In this document: in pieces, positions 47,847 through 58,217 of the stretch
Layout of the letters: each line of letters opens with the position of its first letter
Numbering within the stretch: the stretch's first letter is position 1
Assembly (NCBI GenBank): GCA_016718505.1
Contig: JADKDE010000004.1
Location: 62,001-126,000, forward strand
Reading direction: 5' to 3'
Source: Saprospiraceae bacterium
GTDB taxonomy: Bacteria > Bacteroidota > Bacteroidia > Chitinophagales > Saprospiraceae
Length of the DNA: 64,000 bases
The notes under the pieces: generated by a model
What the model saw: only the letters and a program-made list of their open reading frames with translations
The model's database searches: none
Told to the model about the DNA's origin: nothing
Made by a program: the position numbers and the translations under genes

Positions 47847-48923
47847 ATGAAAACGGCAAACTTACTATTATTCTTTTTGATTACTTCACTGCTTTACGGT
47901 CAGATTGGACCTAAACATTTTGAGTTTTTAGATTATGTTAAAGCAACGGAAAATTTGAAGCCATTAAAGTATGGTGCAAAATGGGCAGAAATTAACGAAT
48001 ATAAGGTATTATCTGGAAGCTTAGAAGAAAACATAAAGGTCGATACCACGATTAAAATCGAGGGTCAGATAACGGGACTTTTAACTATATCTAAAAGTAA
48101 AACATTTAACTATGGTAAGTCATTTATTACCAGAAAATATAATTCAAGCACAATGGAGCTTGATCAGACTAATTTGGTTGAGTGCGACAATATGGGAAGG
48201 GTTGTCAAAATTTCAAAAAACCATGCCGATAAGGATTTGGTAATGTTTGATGAGTGTATAACATTTTCTTACGATGAAAAAAATAGATTTTCGAGAGCCA
48301 CTAGAGCTACTTGTGATACTTGTGCCCTGAGTATAATTAAATTCACGTATCGTGATGATGAGGATATTGACAAGGTGTCCATGGGATTAGGGGGCATGGG
48401 AACTCTTGAGGTTTCCTCTGTAGAAATGCCAGGTTTGGTATGTTTTGAACAAAAATATGAATTTACGTCGGACGATTCTGATCCCATGATTAAGATGATG
48501 ATGGAGAGGTCAAAAAATGAACTGAATACTTTTCAACGTGAAACAATAGGCGATAACTATCTTTATACCTATTCATATGTTTTAAATAGCAACCGAAAAT
48601 TTGATCCATATATGAAAGAAATTAGGGATAAATCTTTTAAGCTTTTAGAGATGGAAAAGTTGAGTGAAGGTAAAACGGAGATCTCCGTCAAATATTCTTA
48701 CAACCAAAATGGAGATATTGCTAAAACCGAAATAACAAGAGGTGGTGAAACATCCATTTATGAAAACACTTATGATGATAGGGGAAGACCTTTGATTCAA
48801 TATACTCCTGACGGAAATAAATCGATATACAAGTACGATGAAAAAGGTAATTGGACAAGCTTGTACAATTATTCTGATCCCAATACTTTAAGTACGATCA
48901 CCTTCCGAAAAATATCCTATTGA
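47847..48923 (+). CDS. Secreted protein of unknown function with YD-like strands
   Basis: A 358-residue exported protein (signal peptide 1-19, LLFFLITSLLYGQ). The middle has a cysteine pair (ATCDTCALSI). The C-terminal third has short repeats reminiscent of YD/RHS strands (YSYNQNGDIAKTEITRGG, YENTYDDRGRPLIQY, YKYDEKGNWTSLYNY). Such repeats form beta scaffolds in larger proteins; here there are only a few. No sorting domain or enzyme motif was recognised. It follows the aldolase gene by six bases on the same strand. Confidence 0.6.
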   Translation: MKTANLLLFFLITSLLYGQIGPKHFEFLDYVKATENLKPLKYGAKWAEINEYKVLSGSLEENIKVDTTIKIEGQITGLLTISKSKTFNYGKSFITRKYNSSTMELDQTNLVECDNMGRVVKISKNHADKDLVMFDECITFSYDEKNRFSRATRATCDTCALSIIKFTYRDDEDIDKVSMGLGGMGTLEVSSVEMPGLVCFEQKYEFTSDDSDPMIKMMMERSKNELNTFQRETIGDNYLYTYSYVLNSNRKFDPYMKEIRDKSFKLLEMEKLSEGKTEISVKYSYNQNGDIAKTEITRGGETSIYENTYDDRGRPLIQYTPDGNKSIYKYDEKGNWTSLYNYSDPNTLSTITFRKISY

Positions 48924-49163
48924 CCAATTTTTTTTAACTGAATTTGTCAAGGTTTTTGAATTAGTTAAGAGCATTAGGCCATTTCCCTTTTGATATTGGG
49001 TACAAGATTAGATTTTTAATTTTCACATTGGTCTAGAGTACATTTTTTGTTGTCTTTATACCTAGCAAATTTCATTTATTTTTCCATAATAACGGATCAA
49101 CAAATTAGGTTAAAAATCCGATTTCCTTTATCATCAATTGTTTATCAATTATCTCACAAAACG

Positions 49164-51848
49164 TTATTCCACGATGGTAATGGTACCTGATAATGTATCA
49201 TAGCTATTATCAAAATACTTTATTTTAATCAAGTAAACAAAAACACCTGGATTGAGAGCTGAGCCATGAAATTTTCCATCCCAGATCGGCTCTAAAGAGC
49301 TAAAATGGGACTTATGTGACAATATGTTTCCCCATCTATCGAAAATCAATGCATCTTCAATTTCAAAATTAAAAATAGCTGGATAGATATAAAATGCGTC
49401 ATTTACTCCATCTCCATTCCGTGAAATGGCATTAGGGATGTAAATAGGAAATTTTTTGACAATCAACTCAATTTGACTCGTCTCGAAACAGCCACTTACG
49501 GAATCAATCATTTGGACAGTATAAACGGTAGAATTAAAGGGTTTTGCTATTGGATCTGGACAATATGCACAATCGAGCTGCGTCGATGGACTCCATAGCC
49601 AATTCAGAGTTGAAGGCCCCGAAAATATCGGTATCAATTGGATGCTATCACCTTTGTATATCTCTTTGATATTGTCTAAATATAAGCTGAGATAGACATA
49701 TTTAATTTCTCGTAAATGTACAGAGTCACAACCAGAGACGTTAGGAATGGTATCTTGATATATTCCAGGTTGATTATAAATAATATTCCCTATATGGAGC
49801 TCTGTGCCCTGACACAAAACATGGGTAACAGAATCGGATGGCAACTCATGGATGGTGACGTTCAGCACTGCGATACTATCACATGTAGGAGCCAAACTTT
49901 GTATCGTATCACTATAAATTCCAGTTTCACCGTATGTTTTACCCCAAAAATGGATGGGTTTGTTTTTGCAAGACTCGATATCAAGAACTTTATAATAGTT
50001 CGGGAAAAAATTGATCGCTTCCAAAAAGGTGCTATCACAATTGTTTACATCTTTATATGTTTTTTGGAAAATGGTCGATTGTGTGTAAATGCTATCGTGT
50101 AGAAAGATATTTTCGCCTTGACATAAATTGTATTCATTGGAATAAAAATGCTTCGGATAATTGCTCAGTTTTATAGAGAAAATACTATCACAACCGTATG
50201 TATTTTTAAGTTTGAAATCATAAATTCCAGGTAGTTTTAGTTTGTTTGCAGCCACTATCAAGCTATCACCAGCACAAATAGTGGTATTTATAGGGTCAGA
50301 ATCAGCGAAAATTGGATAGATGTCCACTTGTGCTTTTACAATGCTGTCGCATCCCTCATTCGTCGGAACTAAAATATTATACAAGCCAGAAGAGTTAATG
50401 ACTTTGCCACCAATTACCAATGAATCCCCTTGACACATGGTTATTTCAGATTGACTAAAAGGTGGTGGCGTTACGGCTAGGTTTAAACGGATGGTACTAT
50501 CACATTCGCTCGAAGTGGGAATTAATTGGATGTATTGACCCGCAATGGATAGATTTGTGCCAAAAAATGGATAAGTTCTACCCTGACATATAGTTGAATT
50601 CAGTCTCGTACTGCTAGAGGTTGATTTAGTTAGGTTTAATATGAAAAGGCTGTCACAAGCCGTTTTAGTGGGTATATGAACGTAATAGACGCCCGTGGAG
50701 TCAAATGTTTGTTGACCAATAGTTACGCTCGTTCCGTCACATATTTTCATGTTGGTACTATCCCTATATTTTTGCAATACTTTTAAATTTGTTATTGTAA
50801 TGGTATCGCATCCCGTACCATGATTGACTAAGTCTGTGTATTGGCCAGGTTGTGTATATATGCTGTTTCCGACCCGTAATGATTCGCCAATACAAATTAT
50901 TGTATCCTGAGTCACTACGGTTTTATCTGGAATTGTGTAACTTACTGTAAGGTCACAATTTTCTTGAAGAGAAGAAAATGGTGTCAAGATGACTTTGTAC
51001 TTAGTTCCTGCGACTGGGTTTTGGATTGAAAGAGTACTAGTATTTTGACCTGTGGACCAAAGATAGTTTTGAAAGCCCTGTGGTGCAACCAACGTAATAC
51101 TATTGTCAATGCCAGGGCAGTATGTCGATGTAGTTATTTCTGTTTTCAAGCATTTTGCAGTAAAATAAGCATAGCCATAATGACCACCTTCGGTGCAGTC
51201 ATTTGTTGTTACACTAATTGTTATATATTGCCCTATGTAGTTGGTCAAATCGACTGAGACTGTTGTCCATCTGCGATATCTAAGGTCTCTCTGAGATAAA
51301 AATCCCGTGATATTTGCTGCTGAGGCAACCTCGTAAAATCCACAGGGTATGATATTTCCACTTCCATCTTTGATGGTCAAAGAAAATTTTGGCTGTTGAA
51401 AACTAAAGTGGTTAGGATCTTCAAATACAATAGCAAATTGATATTGGAAAAGATTATTGCTTGGAGTAATTAACATAGAGGTCGTTGCTCTATCATAATA
51501 AGACCGAGTACGATCATTGCCGATTCTCATGGAATAAGTTGATCCAGGTGGTACACATGGTAGTTGTTCTACATTGATATTTGGATCGTTGCCATCTCCC
51601 AGAGTCATGATTCTATGTCCAAAATTAAGCGTACCATTAATTGGTGTATCAAATACTAGTGACGAATTTCTATCCCTTACTTTACCGTATTGAAGCAACC
51701 ATCCATTAGAAGTCCCAGTTTGAAACCCAATATTGGAACAATCGGTCACCGCATTTTGACATTTTACTTCAAATACCAATAAACAAAATATTATTAGTTG
51801 TAATATTGCTTTCAAGCTGTAAATGATTCTTTTAAATTCGTAGTTCAT
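49164..51848 (-). CDS. Large secreted Cys-repeat protein with T9SS type B (CHU_C) sorting domain
   Basis: An 894-residue exported protein from the ATG at 51846-51848. An ATG eleven codons upstream is open, but the nearer one gives the better signal peptide (hydrophobic core AILQLIIFCLLVFEV). After an N-terminal lectin-like region (about 40-250) and an Ig-like domain come eight repeats of about 50 residues (about 306-716). Each has C-x-G-(D/E)-S near the start and G-x-Y, then CDS(I/T/L) at its end. A gliding-motility-associated C-terminal domain follows in the last 90 residues (IYIPNAISRNGDGVNDAFYI, ALIFDRWGNILS, WDGKFHGSALNPGVFVYLIKI). The type B domain marks it as T9SS cargo. Function unknown. 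Confidence 0.82.
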   Translation of the reverse strand: MNYEFKRIIYSLKAILQLIIFCLLVFEVKCQNAVTDCSNIGFQTGTSNGWLLQYGKVRDRNSSLVFDTPINGTLNFGHRIMTLGDGNDPNINVEQLPCVPPGSTYSMRIGNDRTRSYYDRATTSMLITPSNNLFQYQFAIVFEDPNHFSFQQPKFSLTIKDGSGNIIPCGFYEVASAANITGFLSQRDLRYRRWTTVSVDLTNYIGQYITISVTTNDCTEGGHYGYAYFTAKCLKTEITTSTYCPGIDNSITLVAPQGFQNYLWSTGQNTSTLSIQNPVAGTKYKVILTPFSSLQENCDLTVSYTIPDKTVVTQDTIICIGESLRVGNSIYTQPGQYTDLVNHGTGCDTITITNLKVLQKYRDSTNMKICDGTSVTIGQQTFDSTGVYYVHIPTKTACDSLFILNLTKSTSSSTRLNSTICQGRTYPFFGTNLSIAGQYIQLIPTSSECDSTIRLNLAVTPPPFSQSEITMCQGDSLVIGGKVINSSGLYNILVPTNEGCDSIVKAQVDIYPIFADSDPINTTICAGDSLIVAANKLKLPGIYDFKLKNTYGCDSIFSIKLSNYPKHFYSNEYNLCQGENIFLHDSIYTQSTIFQKTYKDVNNCDSTFLEAINFFPNYYKVLDIESCKNKPIHFWGKTYGETGIYSDTIQSLAPTCDSIAVLNVTIHELPSDSVTHVLCQGTELHIGNIIYNQPGIYQDTIPNVSGCDSVHLREIKYVYLSLYLDNIKEIYKGDSIQLIPIFSGPSTLNWLWSPSTQLDCAYCPDPIAKPFNSTVYTVQMIDSVSGCFETSQIELIVKKFPIYIPNAISRNGDGVNDAFYIYPAIFNFEIEDALIFDRWGNILSHKSHFSSLEPIWDGKFHGSALNPGVFVYLIKIKYFDNSYDTLSGTITIVE

Positions 51849-51881
51849 GTTATTTGCAGATTTTAATGTAAATCTAAACAT

Positions 51882-52231
51882 TTCTTCGAATTATTGATAC
51901 CAATTTATTACTGAATGTTACTCTTTTATCTAAATTAGGAATGGGTGTTAATGAACTGCTTTGAGTTAGAAAATTCATTTCCAACTATGAAAAGCTTTGC
52001 TTTGATATCAATCAAGTTTGCTCTTGTCAGAGAATTATTGATGAGAATACATAAAAGATGGTTTTAGCTGCATTGCACTATTTATGTTGCATACTGGAAA
52101 TTAAAAACATTTAATCTCTACCTGATTACGAAGGTTTATATACCAGATGATGGGCAATAATTGGTGGAAATATTGGATAGAAAAGCCATGCCACTAAACA
52201 AGAAGAGCCAAGTTTTAAAACTTGGCTCCTA
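51882..52231. other. Intergenic region upstream of type B cargo, downstream of tRNAs
   Basis: 350 bases of AT-rich sequence. The hairpin at 52203-52226 is the only structure I can support. No open frame or promoter was convincing. Confidence 0.45.
52203..52226. terminator. Perfect 12-base inverted repeat after tRNA-Pro
   Basis: GAGCCAAGTTTT at 52203-52214 is followed directly by its reverse complement, AAAACTTGGCTC, to 52226. It lies six bases beyond the 3' end of the minus-strand tRNA-Pro, where a terminator is expected. There is no clear U-run. Confidence 0.65.
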
Positions 52232-52308
52232 TGTCGGGGTAGCAGGATTCGAACCTGCGACCCCCTGCTCCCAAAGCAGGTGCGCTAACCGGACTGCGCT
52301 ACACCCCG
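52232..52308 (-). tRNA. tRNA-Pro (anticodon UGG)
   Basis: On the minus strand the 77-nt gene begins CGGGGTGTAGCGCAGT and ends GGTTCGAATCCTGCTACCCCGA. The pieces GGTTCGAATCC (T-arm) and TACCCCG (acceptor, pairing with CGGGGTG) are diagnostic. The anticodon loop CTTTGGGAG gives TGG, reading proline CCN codons. CCA is not encoded. A tRNA-Ser lies 24 bases upstream. Confidence 0.95.
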
Positions 52309-52332
52309 AATGACATTGCCTTTAAAAAGGCG

Positions 52333-52419
52333 CGGTGAGAGAGGGATTCGAACCCTCGGTACAGTTTCCCGTACGACAGTTTAGCAAACTGTTGGTTTCA
52401 GCCACTCACCCATCCCACC
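52333..52419 (-). tRNA. tRNA-Ser (anticodon GCU)
   Basis: On the minus strand the 87-nt gene begins GGTGGGATGGGTGAGTGG and ends TCTCTCACCG. The acceptor GGTGGGA pairs with TCTCACC with one G-U. The anticodon loop TTGCTAA gives GCT, reading AGU/AGC serine codons. A long variable arm (GTACGGGAAACTGTAC) marks a class II tRNA. CCA is not encoded. Confidence 0.95.
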
Positions 52420-52490
52420 GTTGCGGGTGCAAAAATAGTGACTTTTCGGATAATTCCAAAATATTATTTAAAATATTTAAAGAATAAATT

Positions 52491-53892
52491 TTAGTTGGCT
52501 TGCATACCCAATTTTAGCCTCTTTTCTAGCGACTCAACCGCTATTTTAAATTTGGCATCGGTATCTATTAAATCTTGAACGGCTCTACAAGAATATATCA
52601 CTGTACTGTGGTCTTTACCCCCAAAATGAGTTCCAATCATCTTTAGGGATGTTTTGGTATATGCTTTGGCCAAATACATGGACAATTGTCTCGCTACCAC
52701 AACTTCTCTTTTTCGTGTATTTCCTTGCATTTTTTTCAAATCAATATCAAAATGCTCGGCCACCATTTGCAATATATTTTCAACCGAAATATCTGTATGG
52801 ACATTTGCTACAAATTGCTGAATAACCTCACGTGCGAGATTGATGTCAATGGACTTTTTATTGATGGATGCGTGTGCAACCAGAGATATCAAAACGCCCT
52901 CTAATTCTCTAATATTATTTTTTATATTGTACGCGACGTATTCTTTCACCTGATTAGAAAATTCTAAATTTTCTTCATTCATTTTTGATTCAAGAATAGC
53001 AATCCTTGTTTCTAAATCAGGTGCTTGTAGATCAGCTGTCAATCCCCATTTAAATCTTGAAATCAAGCGATCTTCCATACCTACCAGATCCTTTGGTGCT
53101 TTATCACATGTCATTACGATTTGCTTCCTATTCTGGTGCAGTTGATTGAATATATGGAAGAATATTTCAAGGGTCTTACCTTTATTCGCTAAAAATTGTA
53201 TGTCATCTATGATAAGGACATCGACAGCCATATAATATTGAATAAAATCATCAATATTGTTTTGTTTTATAGAATTAATGAGCTGCTGGGTAAATTTCTC
53301 AGAAGCCGTAAACAAAACTTTTTTGGTGGGATGTTTTGCCAAAATGGCATTTCCGATGCCATTCGCGATATGAGTTTTGCCAAGCCCGACGTCACCATAG
53401 ATAAAAAGCGGGTTGAAGGAGGTCGTTCCAGGCCTTTCGGCTATCGCCAATCCGGCATTTCTAGCCAAGCGGTTACAATCCCCTTCGATAAAATTGTCTA
53501 GCGTATATTTTGGGTTAAGATTGGTCTCAAATTTATGCTTAATGATTCCAGGAATAACAAATGCATTCTTGAATTCATCCTTTTTGAGCATTGAATCCAT
53601 GCCTTCATCCTCAGATGGCATGATAGGGTGTTCTTGCTTTAGTATTTTTATCTGGTATTCAAGCCTTCCTTTGGGGCCTAAAGCTAAGAAAATGGTTTGT
53701 TTTAATATACCAACATAATGTTCTTCAAGCCATTCATAAAAAAAACTTGTTAGGTACCAAAATAGTTAGAACATCACCTTCGAGTTTTATTGGTTTTATA
53801 GGTTCAAACCAAGTTGTAAAACTCTGTGGAGGCACTGCTTGCTTGATTTGGGCAAGGCACATATTCCACACTCGTAAATACTCTTTGGTCAT
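52491..53892 (-). pseudogene. dnaA: Chromosomal replication initiator DnaA, frameshifted in domain I as given
   Basis: DnaA melts the replication origin. The full protein begins at the ATG at 53890-53892 (MTKEYLRVWNMCLAQIKQAVP, SFTTWFEPIKPIKLEGD). It reaches VPNKFF and then hits a stop because the A-run at 53738-53745 has eight bases instead of seven. Removing one restores YEWLEEHYVGILKQTI and then PKGRLEYQIKILKQ. The rest, seen as a 376-codon frame from 53621, has Walker A GDVGLGKTH, Walker B VLIIDDIQF and the domain IV signature GKDHSTVIYSCRAV. Since dnaA is normally essential, this homopolymer insertion is most likely a sequencing error. The 376-residue part alone would lack domain I. Confidence 0.92.
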
Positions 53893-54397
53893 TGTTTTGT
53901 TTAAATAATTAGCACATAATCTAAGCAGTCGGTAGCCTTCTACTTGAGTGTATAGTTCTTTTATAAGTCAGGATAAATTTGCCCTACAAAGTTGAGCATT
54001 TTATTCCAATTTTCAAAAGCGATTCAATACCTATTAAAGTGTATTCTTTATATTTTTTAAAATGTAATATTCAACTCGCTTTAATTCATTTTCAAATATA
54101 TATATATTTTAGTTATTTATTCAATTATTCTACAAGAATTGTTAAAAAAAATATATAATATTTATATAATGTAATAACGGAATTTTTAGGATTTGACTTG
54201 CGATATTTTGCCAAATTTACTCTTTCGCTTTGCGCAAAAGCTTAAACAAAAATAGAGATTTCAACTTTCAGATTATTTTATTTTTATTTTAAAAATCACC
54301 CAATTTGGATAAATCTGAAGGCAAAAATATGTATTTGATTTTCCTCATAGAGCAGAAACCATATTTCTTTAAATTGTCCTAAATTTTTTGTTTCGAA
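53893..54397. other. AT-rich region upstream of dnaA
   Basis: 505 very AT-rich bases between the dnaA start and the 3' end of sucD. I looked for DnaA boxes of the TTATnCACA type on both strands and found none that match well. An origin here is therefore not supported, although the composition would allow one. No gene is visible. Confidence 0.45.
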
Positions 54398-55276
54398 TTA
54401 TGACTTTTTTGTCAATACATTGAGCATTGTTTCGCCAATATTTGCTGGAGATTCTACTACATGAATACCACAAGAGGCCATGATTTTCATTTTGGCTTCT
54501 GCAGTATCGTCAGCTCCACCTATTATGGCACCAGCGTGACCCATTTTGCGGCCTTTGGGCGCAGTTTGACCCGCGATGAAACCTACAACTGGTTTTGTGC
54601 CATGTTCTTTAACCCAATAAGCTGCTTCAGCCTCCATGCCTCCGCCGATTTCACCAATCATGATGATTCCGTCGGTTTCTGGATCATTCATAAGCAACTC
54701 TACAGCTTCTTTTGTTGTGGTTCCGACTATTGGATCGCCGCCTATCCCAATACATGTGGATTGACCCATTCCAGCTTTAGTTACTTGATCTACAGCTTCG
54801 TATGTCAACGTTCCTGATCTAGAGACGATTCCTATTCTACCTTTTCTATGGATAAAACCAGGCATGATACCCACTTTTGCCTCATCAGGAGTGATAATCC
54901 CTGGGCAATTTGGTCCAATAAGTCGGGTAATTTTGGTTTTGAGATAAGCATAAACTTTTACCATATCTTGGACTGGAATTCCTTCAGTGATACAAACGAT
55001 CACTTTGATCCCAGCTTCAGCGGCTTCCATTATCGCATCTGCGCCAAATGCTGGTGGCACGAAGATGATTGAAACATCAGCTTTAGTCGAAGCAACAGCA
55101 TCTACTACGGTATTAAATACAGGTCTATCCAAATGCTTTGTTCCTCCTTTTCCAGGGGTAACGCCGCCCACCACTTGGGTTCCATATTCGATCATTTGGG
55201 TTGCATGGAATGTCCCTTCTTTTCCTGTAAAACCTTGGACTATTACTCTAGAATTTTTATTAACTAAAACCGACAT
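54398..55276 (-). CDS. sucD: Succinyl-CoA ligase alpha subunit
   Basis: The CoA-binding alpha subunit of succinyl-CoA synthetase, 292 residues as usual. The Rossmann-like N-terminus (SRVIVQGFTGKEGTFHATQM, GGVTPGKGGTKH) binds CoA. GPNCPGIITP, GRIGIVSRSGTLTYEAV and MGHAGAIIGG follow; the His of the last is phosphorylated in the cycle. Its partner sucC is at 1-1179 on the same strand, about 53 kb away. It lies 63 bases after murF in a minus-strand run gldJ-murF-sucD. Confidence 0.95.
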   Translation of the reverse strand: MSVLVNKNSRVIVQGFTGKEGTFHATQMIEYGTQVVGGVTPGKGGTKHLDRPVFNTVVDAVASTKADVSIIFVPPAFGADAIMEAAEAGIKVIVCITEGIPVQDMVKVYAYLKTKITRLIGPNCPGIITPDEAKVGIMPGFIHRKGRIGIVSRSGTLTYEAVDQVTKAGMGQSTCIGIGGDPIVGTTTKEAVELLMNDPETDGIIMIGEIGGGMEAEAAYWVKEHGTKPVVGFIAGQTAPKGRKMGHAGAIIGGADDTAEAKMKIMASCGIHVVESPANIGETMLNVLTKKS

Positions 55277-55339
55277 AATTTTTATAATGATTTATAACTC
55301 AAAGATAAGTCCTCAAGACCTATTATCAAAATGTAATTT

Positions 55340-56643
55340 TTATTTTTGTAAATTAGATATCAATCTCTCTAGACCATTCCCTCTAGAACCCTTGATTAAA
55401 ATTAATTTGCTTTTCAATGATTCGAGACCTCCAGCTTCGTTAAATTTTTCTATATTTGGAAATACACGTGACGAAAGGGGAAGTGCTTGACTGGTTTCAT
55501 ATATTTTACCAATTAAAATAATTTCATCGAACCCAAGATTGATCAATTGTTCTATTAAATTTTCGTGCTCCCGCTGGTCCTGATGCCCCAATTCCAACAT
55601 TTCACCTAGTACTACTGCTTTGGTTGTGTTATGTTCGTTGGCAAAAGACTCCAAAGCATTCTTCATGCTGCTTGGATTCGCATTGTACGCATCCAGAATA
55701 ATTTTTTATCAGTTAAAAAAGGTAAAATCTGAGACCTCATATTGGTCGGAATGTAGCCTTCGATGGCTTCTATACAATGTTCTATGCTTATTTCATGAGT
55801 TAGCCCTATGAATATAGCTGCAATGATATTGGTAGCATTAAATTGGCCGAATAGATGACTATTGACTCTAAAGGATTTACCTTGATAATTTATATCTATT
55901 CTTATAGTTAAATTTTCAGAGGAAATTTTTGTAATAAAAGGAATATTTTCAGTATTGAAAGATTTGATTTTGTGATAACCAGTAATGAATGGCAACAAGG
56001 CTATATTTTCAGTATTATAGTATAGGATACCATTGTTTTTGATGACATTTTGATAGAGTGCTAATTTGGTTGATAATACTGTCTTTTCGTCACCAAACCC
56101 TTCGAGATGAGCTTTCCCTACATTGGTGATATAGCCTTCATTGGGCTGAGCAATTTCACATAAGTCTTTGATCTCGCCAGCGTGATTAGCTCCCATTTCT
56201 ATAATCCAAAAATCTGCATCGTTCGGCGCATTTAAGATGGTTAATGGTACACCAATATGATTGTTCAGATTCCCTTTGGTGCAGTGGATGACGTACTTTT
56301 TGGCGAGCACGACCGATATTAGTTCTTTTGAAGTTGTTTTCCCATTAGTTCCAGTGATTCCAAGTACAGGGGCTCTATAATGAGCGCGGTGCAAGCCTGC
56401 GAGAGCTTGTAGAGATTGCAATACATCATCAACCACTAGGATATTTGGGTGGGGGACTATGTTGGGATTGTCTGAAACAGCGAATTTAGCTCCAATTTTT
56501 AGAGCCTCGTGAACATAATCATTGCCATCAAATTTTGGTCCTTTTAGGGCAAAAAACATTGAGTCAGGGGGAATGTTCCGTGTATCGGTGCTGACCCCAT
56601 TGGATGCTTGAAATGCTAAATAAAGTGCCTCTAAAGTTACCAT
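55340..56643 (-). pseudogene. murF: UDP-N-acetylmuramoyl-tripeptide--D-alanyl-D-alanine ligase MurF, frameshifted as given
   Basis: MurF adds D-Ala-D-Ala to the peptidoglycan precursor. The frame from 56643 has the substrate-binding N-domain (GVSTDTRNIPPDSMFFALKG), the P-loop LGITGTNGKTTSKELI and WIIEMGANHAGEI. It runs out after FLTDKKL, because the T-run at 55702-55707 has six bases where seven give TDKKIILDAYNANPSSMKNAL. The second frame (55340-55666) continues from MKNALESF to the end of the C-domain. A combined length of about 435 residues is normal. The gene is normally essential, so the one-base loss is probably an error. It lies between gldJ and sucD. Confidence 0.92.
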
Positions 56644-56714
56644 AAGTTTTGGGTTAAACTAAAATAGCCCTTGAATTACTCCAAGGACTATTTCTTAATT
56701 TATTTTAAAAATAA

Positions 56715-58217
56715 TTATCTTCTTTTACCAGCTTTTGGCTTTCTTTTAAAGTTGTTTCCTCCCGTATCTTCATTTCCAACAGGTCCACCAACTCTGGTCA
56801 TAGCACATCTAAATCCGATGGTCATATCTGCTTTGTCTTCTTCTTTGAATCTTCTAGCACCTGGAGCACACCAGAATAATCTATCTGCCCAAGATCCTCC
56901 TTTGATTACCCTTGCTTTATCAGAAACCAAAGATGAAACACCATAAAGGTATTGAACTTCTGAATCTGCATCACCATCCATATAATTTACGACATCGCTT
57001 CTCTTATAGTTTTCTCTTAGTGCAGTAATTGAATCATTGACAGCTTCTGTTCGAAGTCTTCCCATACTATCCTTTTCAACTAAATTGCCATTTTCATCTT
57101 TCACGAATTGAGTAAATCTATTTCCTCTGAAAGAATTCAAATCCTGAGTTTCAGCATCTCTAAGCGTCAACTGAGTTTGAGGTCTATAAACATCTGCAAC
57201 CCATTCTGAAACATTACCACCCATATTGTACAAGCCATAGTCATTTGGCATGAAAGTTTTAACTGCAGAAGTATAGGAAGCGTGGTCATTTAATTTACCA
57301 GCTGTTCCCATATAATCTCCACCTGCCATTTTGAAGTTGGCAAGGATTTTACCTTGATCTCTATCTCTTCTTTGGTATCTAGCCGTGTTGCCATTCCAAG
57401 TAAATATTTTTCTTTCTTCCAACAATTCGTCTTTGTTAGACTTTCTATTGCCAATCAATGCAAGAGCAGCATATTCCCATTCGGCTTCTGTCGGTAAACG
57501 GTAAGCGGGCAACAAGATTCCATCTTCAAATCTAACAGGTCTTTCACCTCCAGTTGACAAATCCTTAAGATTTTTCTTTACTGAACCTTGATATTGACCT
57601 GCCAAATAAGCGTCAGTATTGAAGTTATCGCTATCTTTTTGGGCAGGATTTTGGTTTAAAACACCTCTTTCTATCAGGATACCTTCGTTTACACGGTCGC
57701 TTCTCCACTTGCAGAATTCATCCGCTTGCAACCAAGTCACACCGACCACTGGATAATCATCATAAGCAGGGTGTCTGAAATAAGTATTCACCATCGGCTC
57801 ATTATATGCCAATTCAGTACGCCAAACAAGGGTGTCTGGTAGGGCGGCCCTCGGGATTTTTGGATAAGTCTCACTATAAGTTCTTTGGAGCCAAAACAAA
57901 TATTCACGGTAATTGATATTTGTTACTTCAGTTTCATCCATATAAAAAGATGAAACAGTTACCCTTCTTGGAACATTATTCCATTCATAAGTTACATCTT
58001 CTTGGGTATTACCCATAGTAAATGTACCCCCTTGAATTAAAACGAGGTTAGGACCTGTTTCTTGTCCTTCATAATTAAGTTTTTCAAATCCCCCATTTTT
58101 AGGATCATTGTATTTCCAACCAGTCGATGAAGAAGATCCAGCATTTCTACTGTTCTTACACGAGATAGCCGCCATACAAGCTAAAAATAGAAAACTGAAT
58201 TTAAGGCAATTTTTCAT
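56715..58217 (-). CDS. gldJ: Gliding motility / T9SS lipoprotein GldJ
   Basis: An outer-membrane-associated lipoprotein needed for T9SS function and gliding in Flavobacterium. From the ATG at 58215-58217 the 500-residue protein has a lipoprotein signal (AAISC at about residue 20). One FGE-sulfatase (SUMF1-like) domain follows: FTMGNTQEDVTYEWNNVPRR, YRLPTEAEWEYAALA, LYNMGGNVSEWVADVY, RVIKGGSWADRLFWCAPGARR and IGFRCAMTR. A basic tail ends it. GldK is similar in fold, but neighbours murF, a porP/sprF-like gene, porU and porV fit GldJ, as I recall for Flavobacterium. A longer frame from 58286 exists but lacks a sensible signal peptide. Confidence 0.82.
   Translation of the reverse strand: MKNCLKFSFLFLACMAAISCKNSRNAGSSSSTGWKYNDPKNGGFEKLNYEGQETGPNLVLIQGGTFTMGNTQEDVTYEWNNVPRRVTVSSFYMDETEVTNINYREYLFWLQRTYSETYPKIPRAALPDTLVWRTELAYNEPMVNTYFRHPAYDDYPVVGVTWLQADEFCKWRSDRVNEGILIERGVLNQNPAQKDSDNFNTDAYLAGQYQGSVKKNLKDLSTGGERPVRFEDGILLPAYRLPTEAEWEYAALALIGNRKSNKDELLEERKIFTWNGNTARYQRRDRDQGKILANFKMAGGDYMGTAGKLNDHASYTSAVKTFMPNDYGLYNMGGNVSEWVADVYRPQTQLTLRDAETQDLNSFRGNRFTQFVKDENGNLVEKDSMGRLRTEAVNDSITALRENYKRSDVVNYMDGDADSEVQYLYGVSSLVSDKARVIKGGSWADRLFWCAPGARRFKEEDKADMTIGFRCAMTRVGGPVGNEDTGGNNFKRKPKAGKRR

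Noticed and set aside
53893..54397. Replication origin next to dnaA
   Set aside because: Very AT-rich, but no convincing TTATnCACA boxes on either strand.
56715..58217. Formylglycine-generating enzyme
   Set aside because: The SUMF1-like domain is present, but the lipoprotein signal and T9SS neighbours fit GldJ, which is not known as a sulfatase activator.
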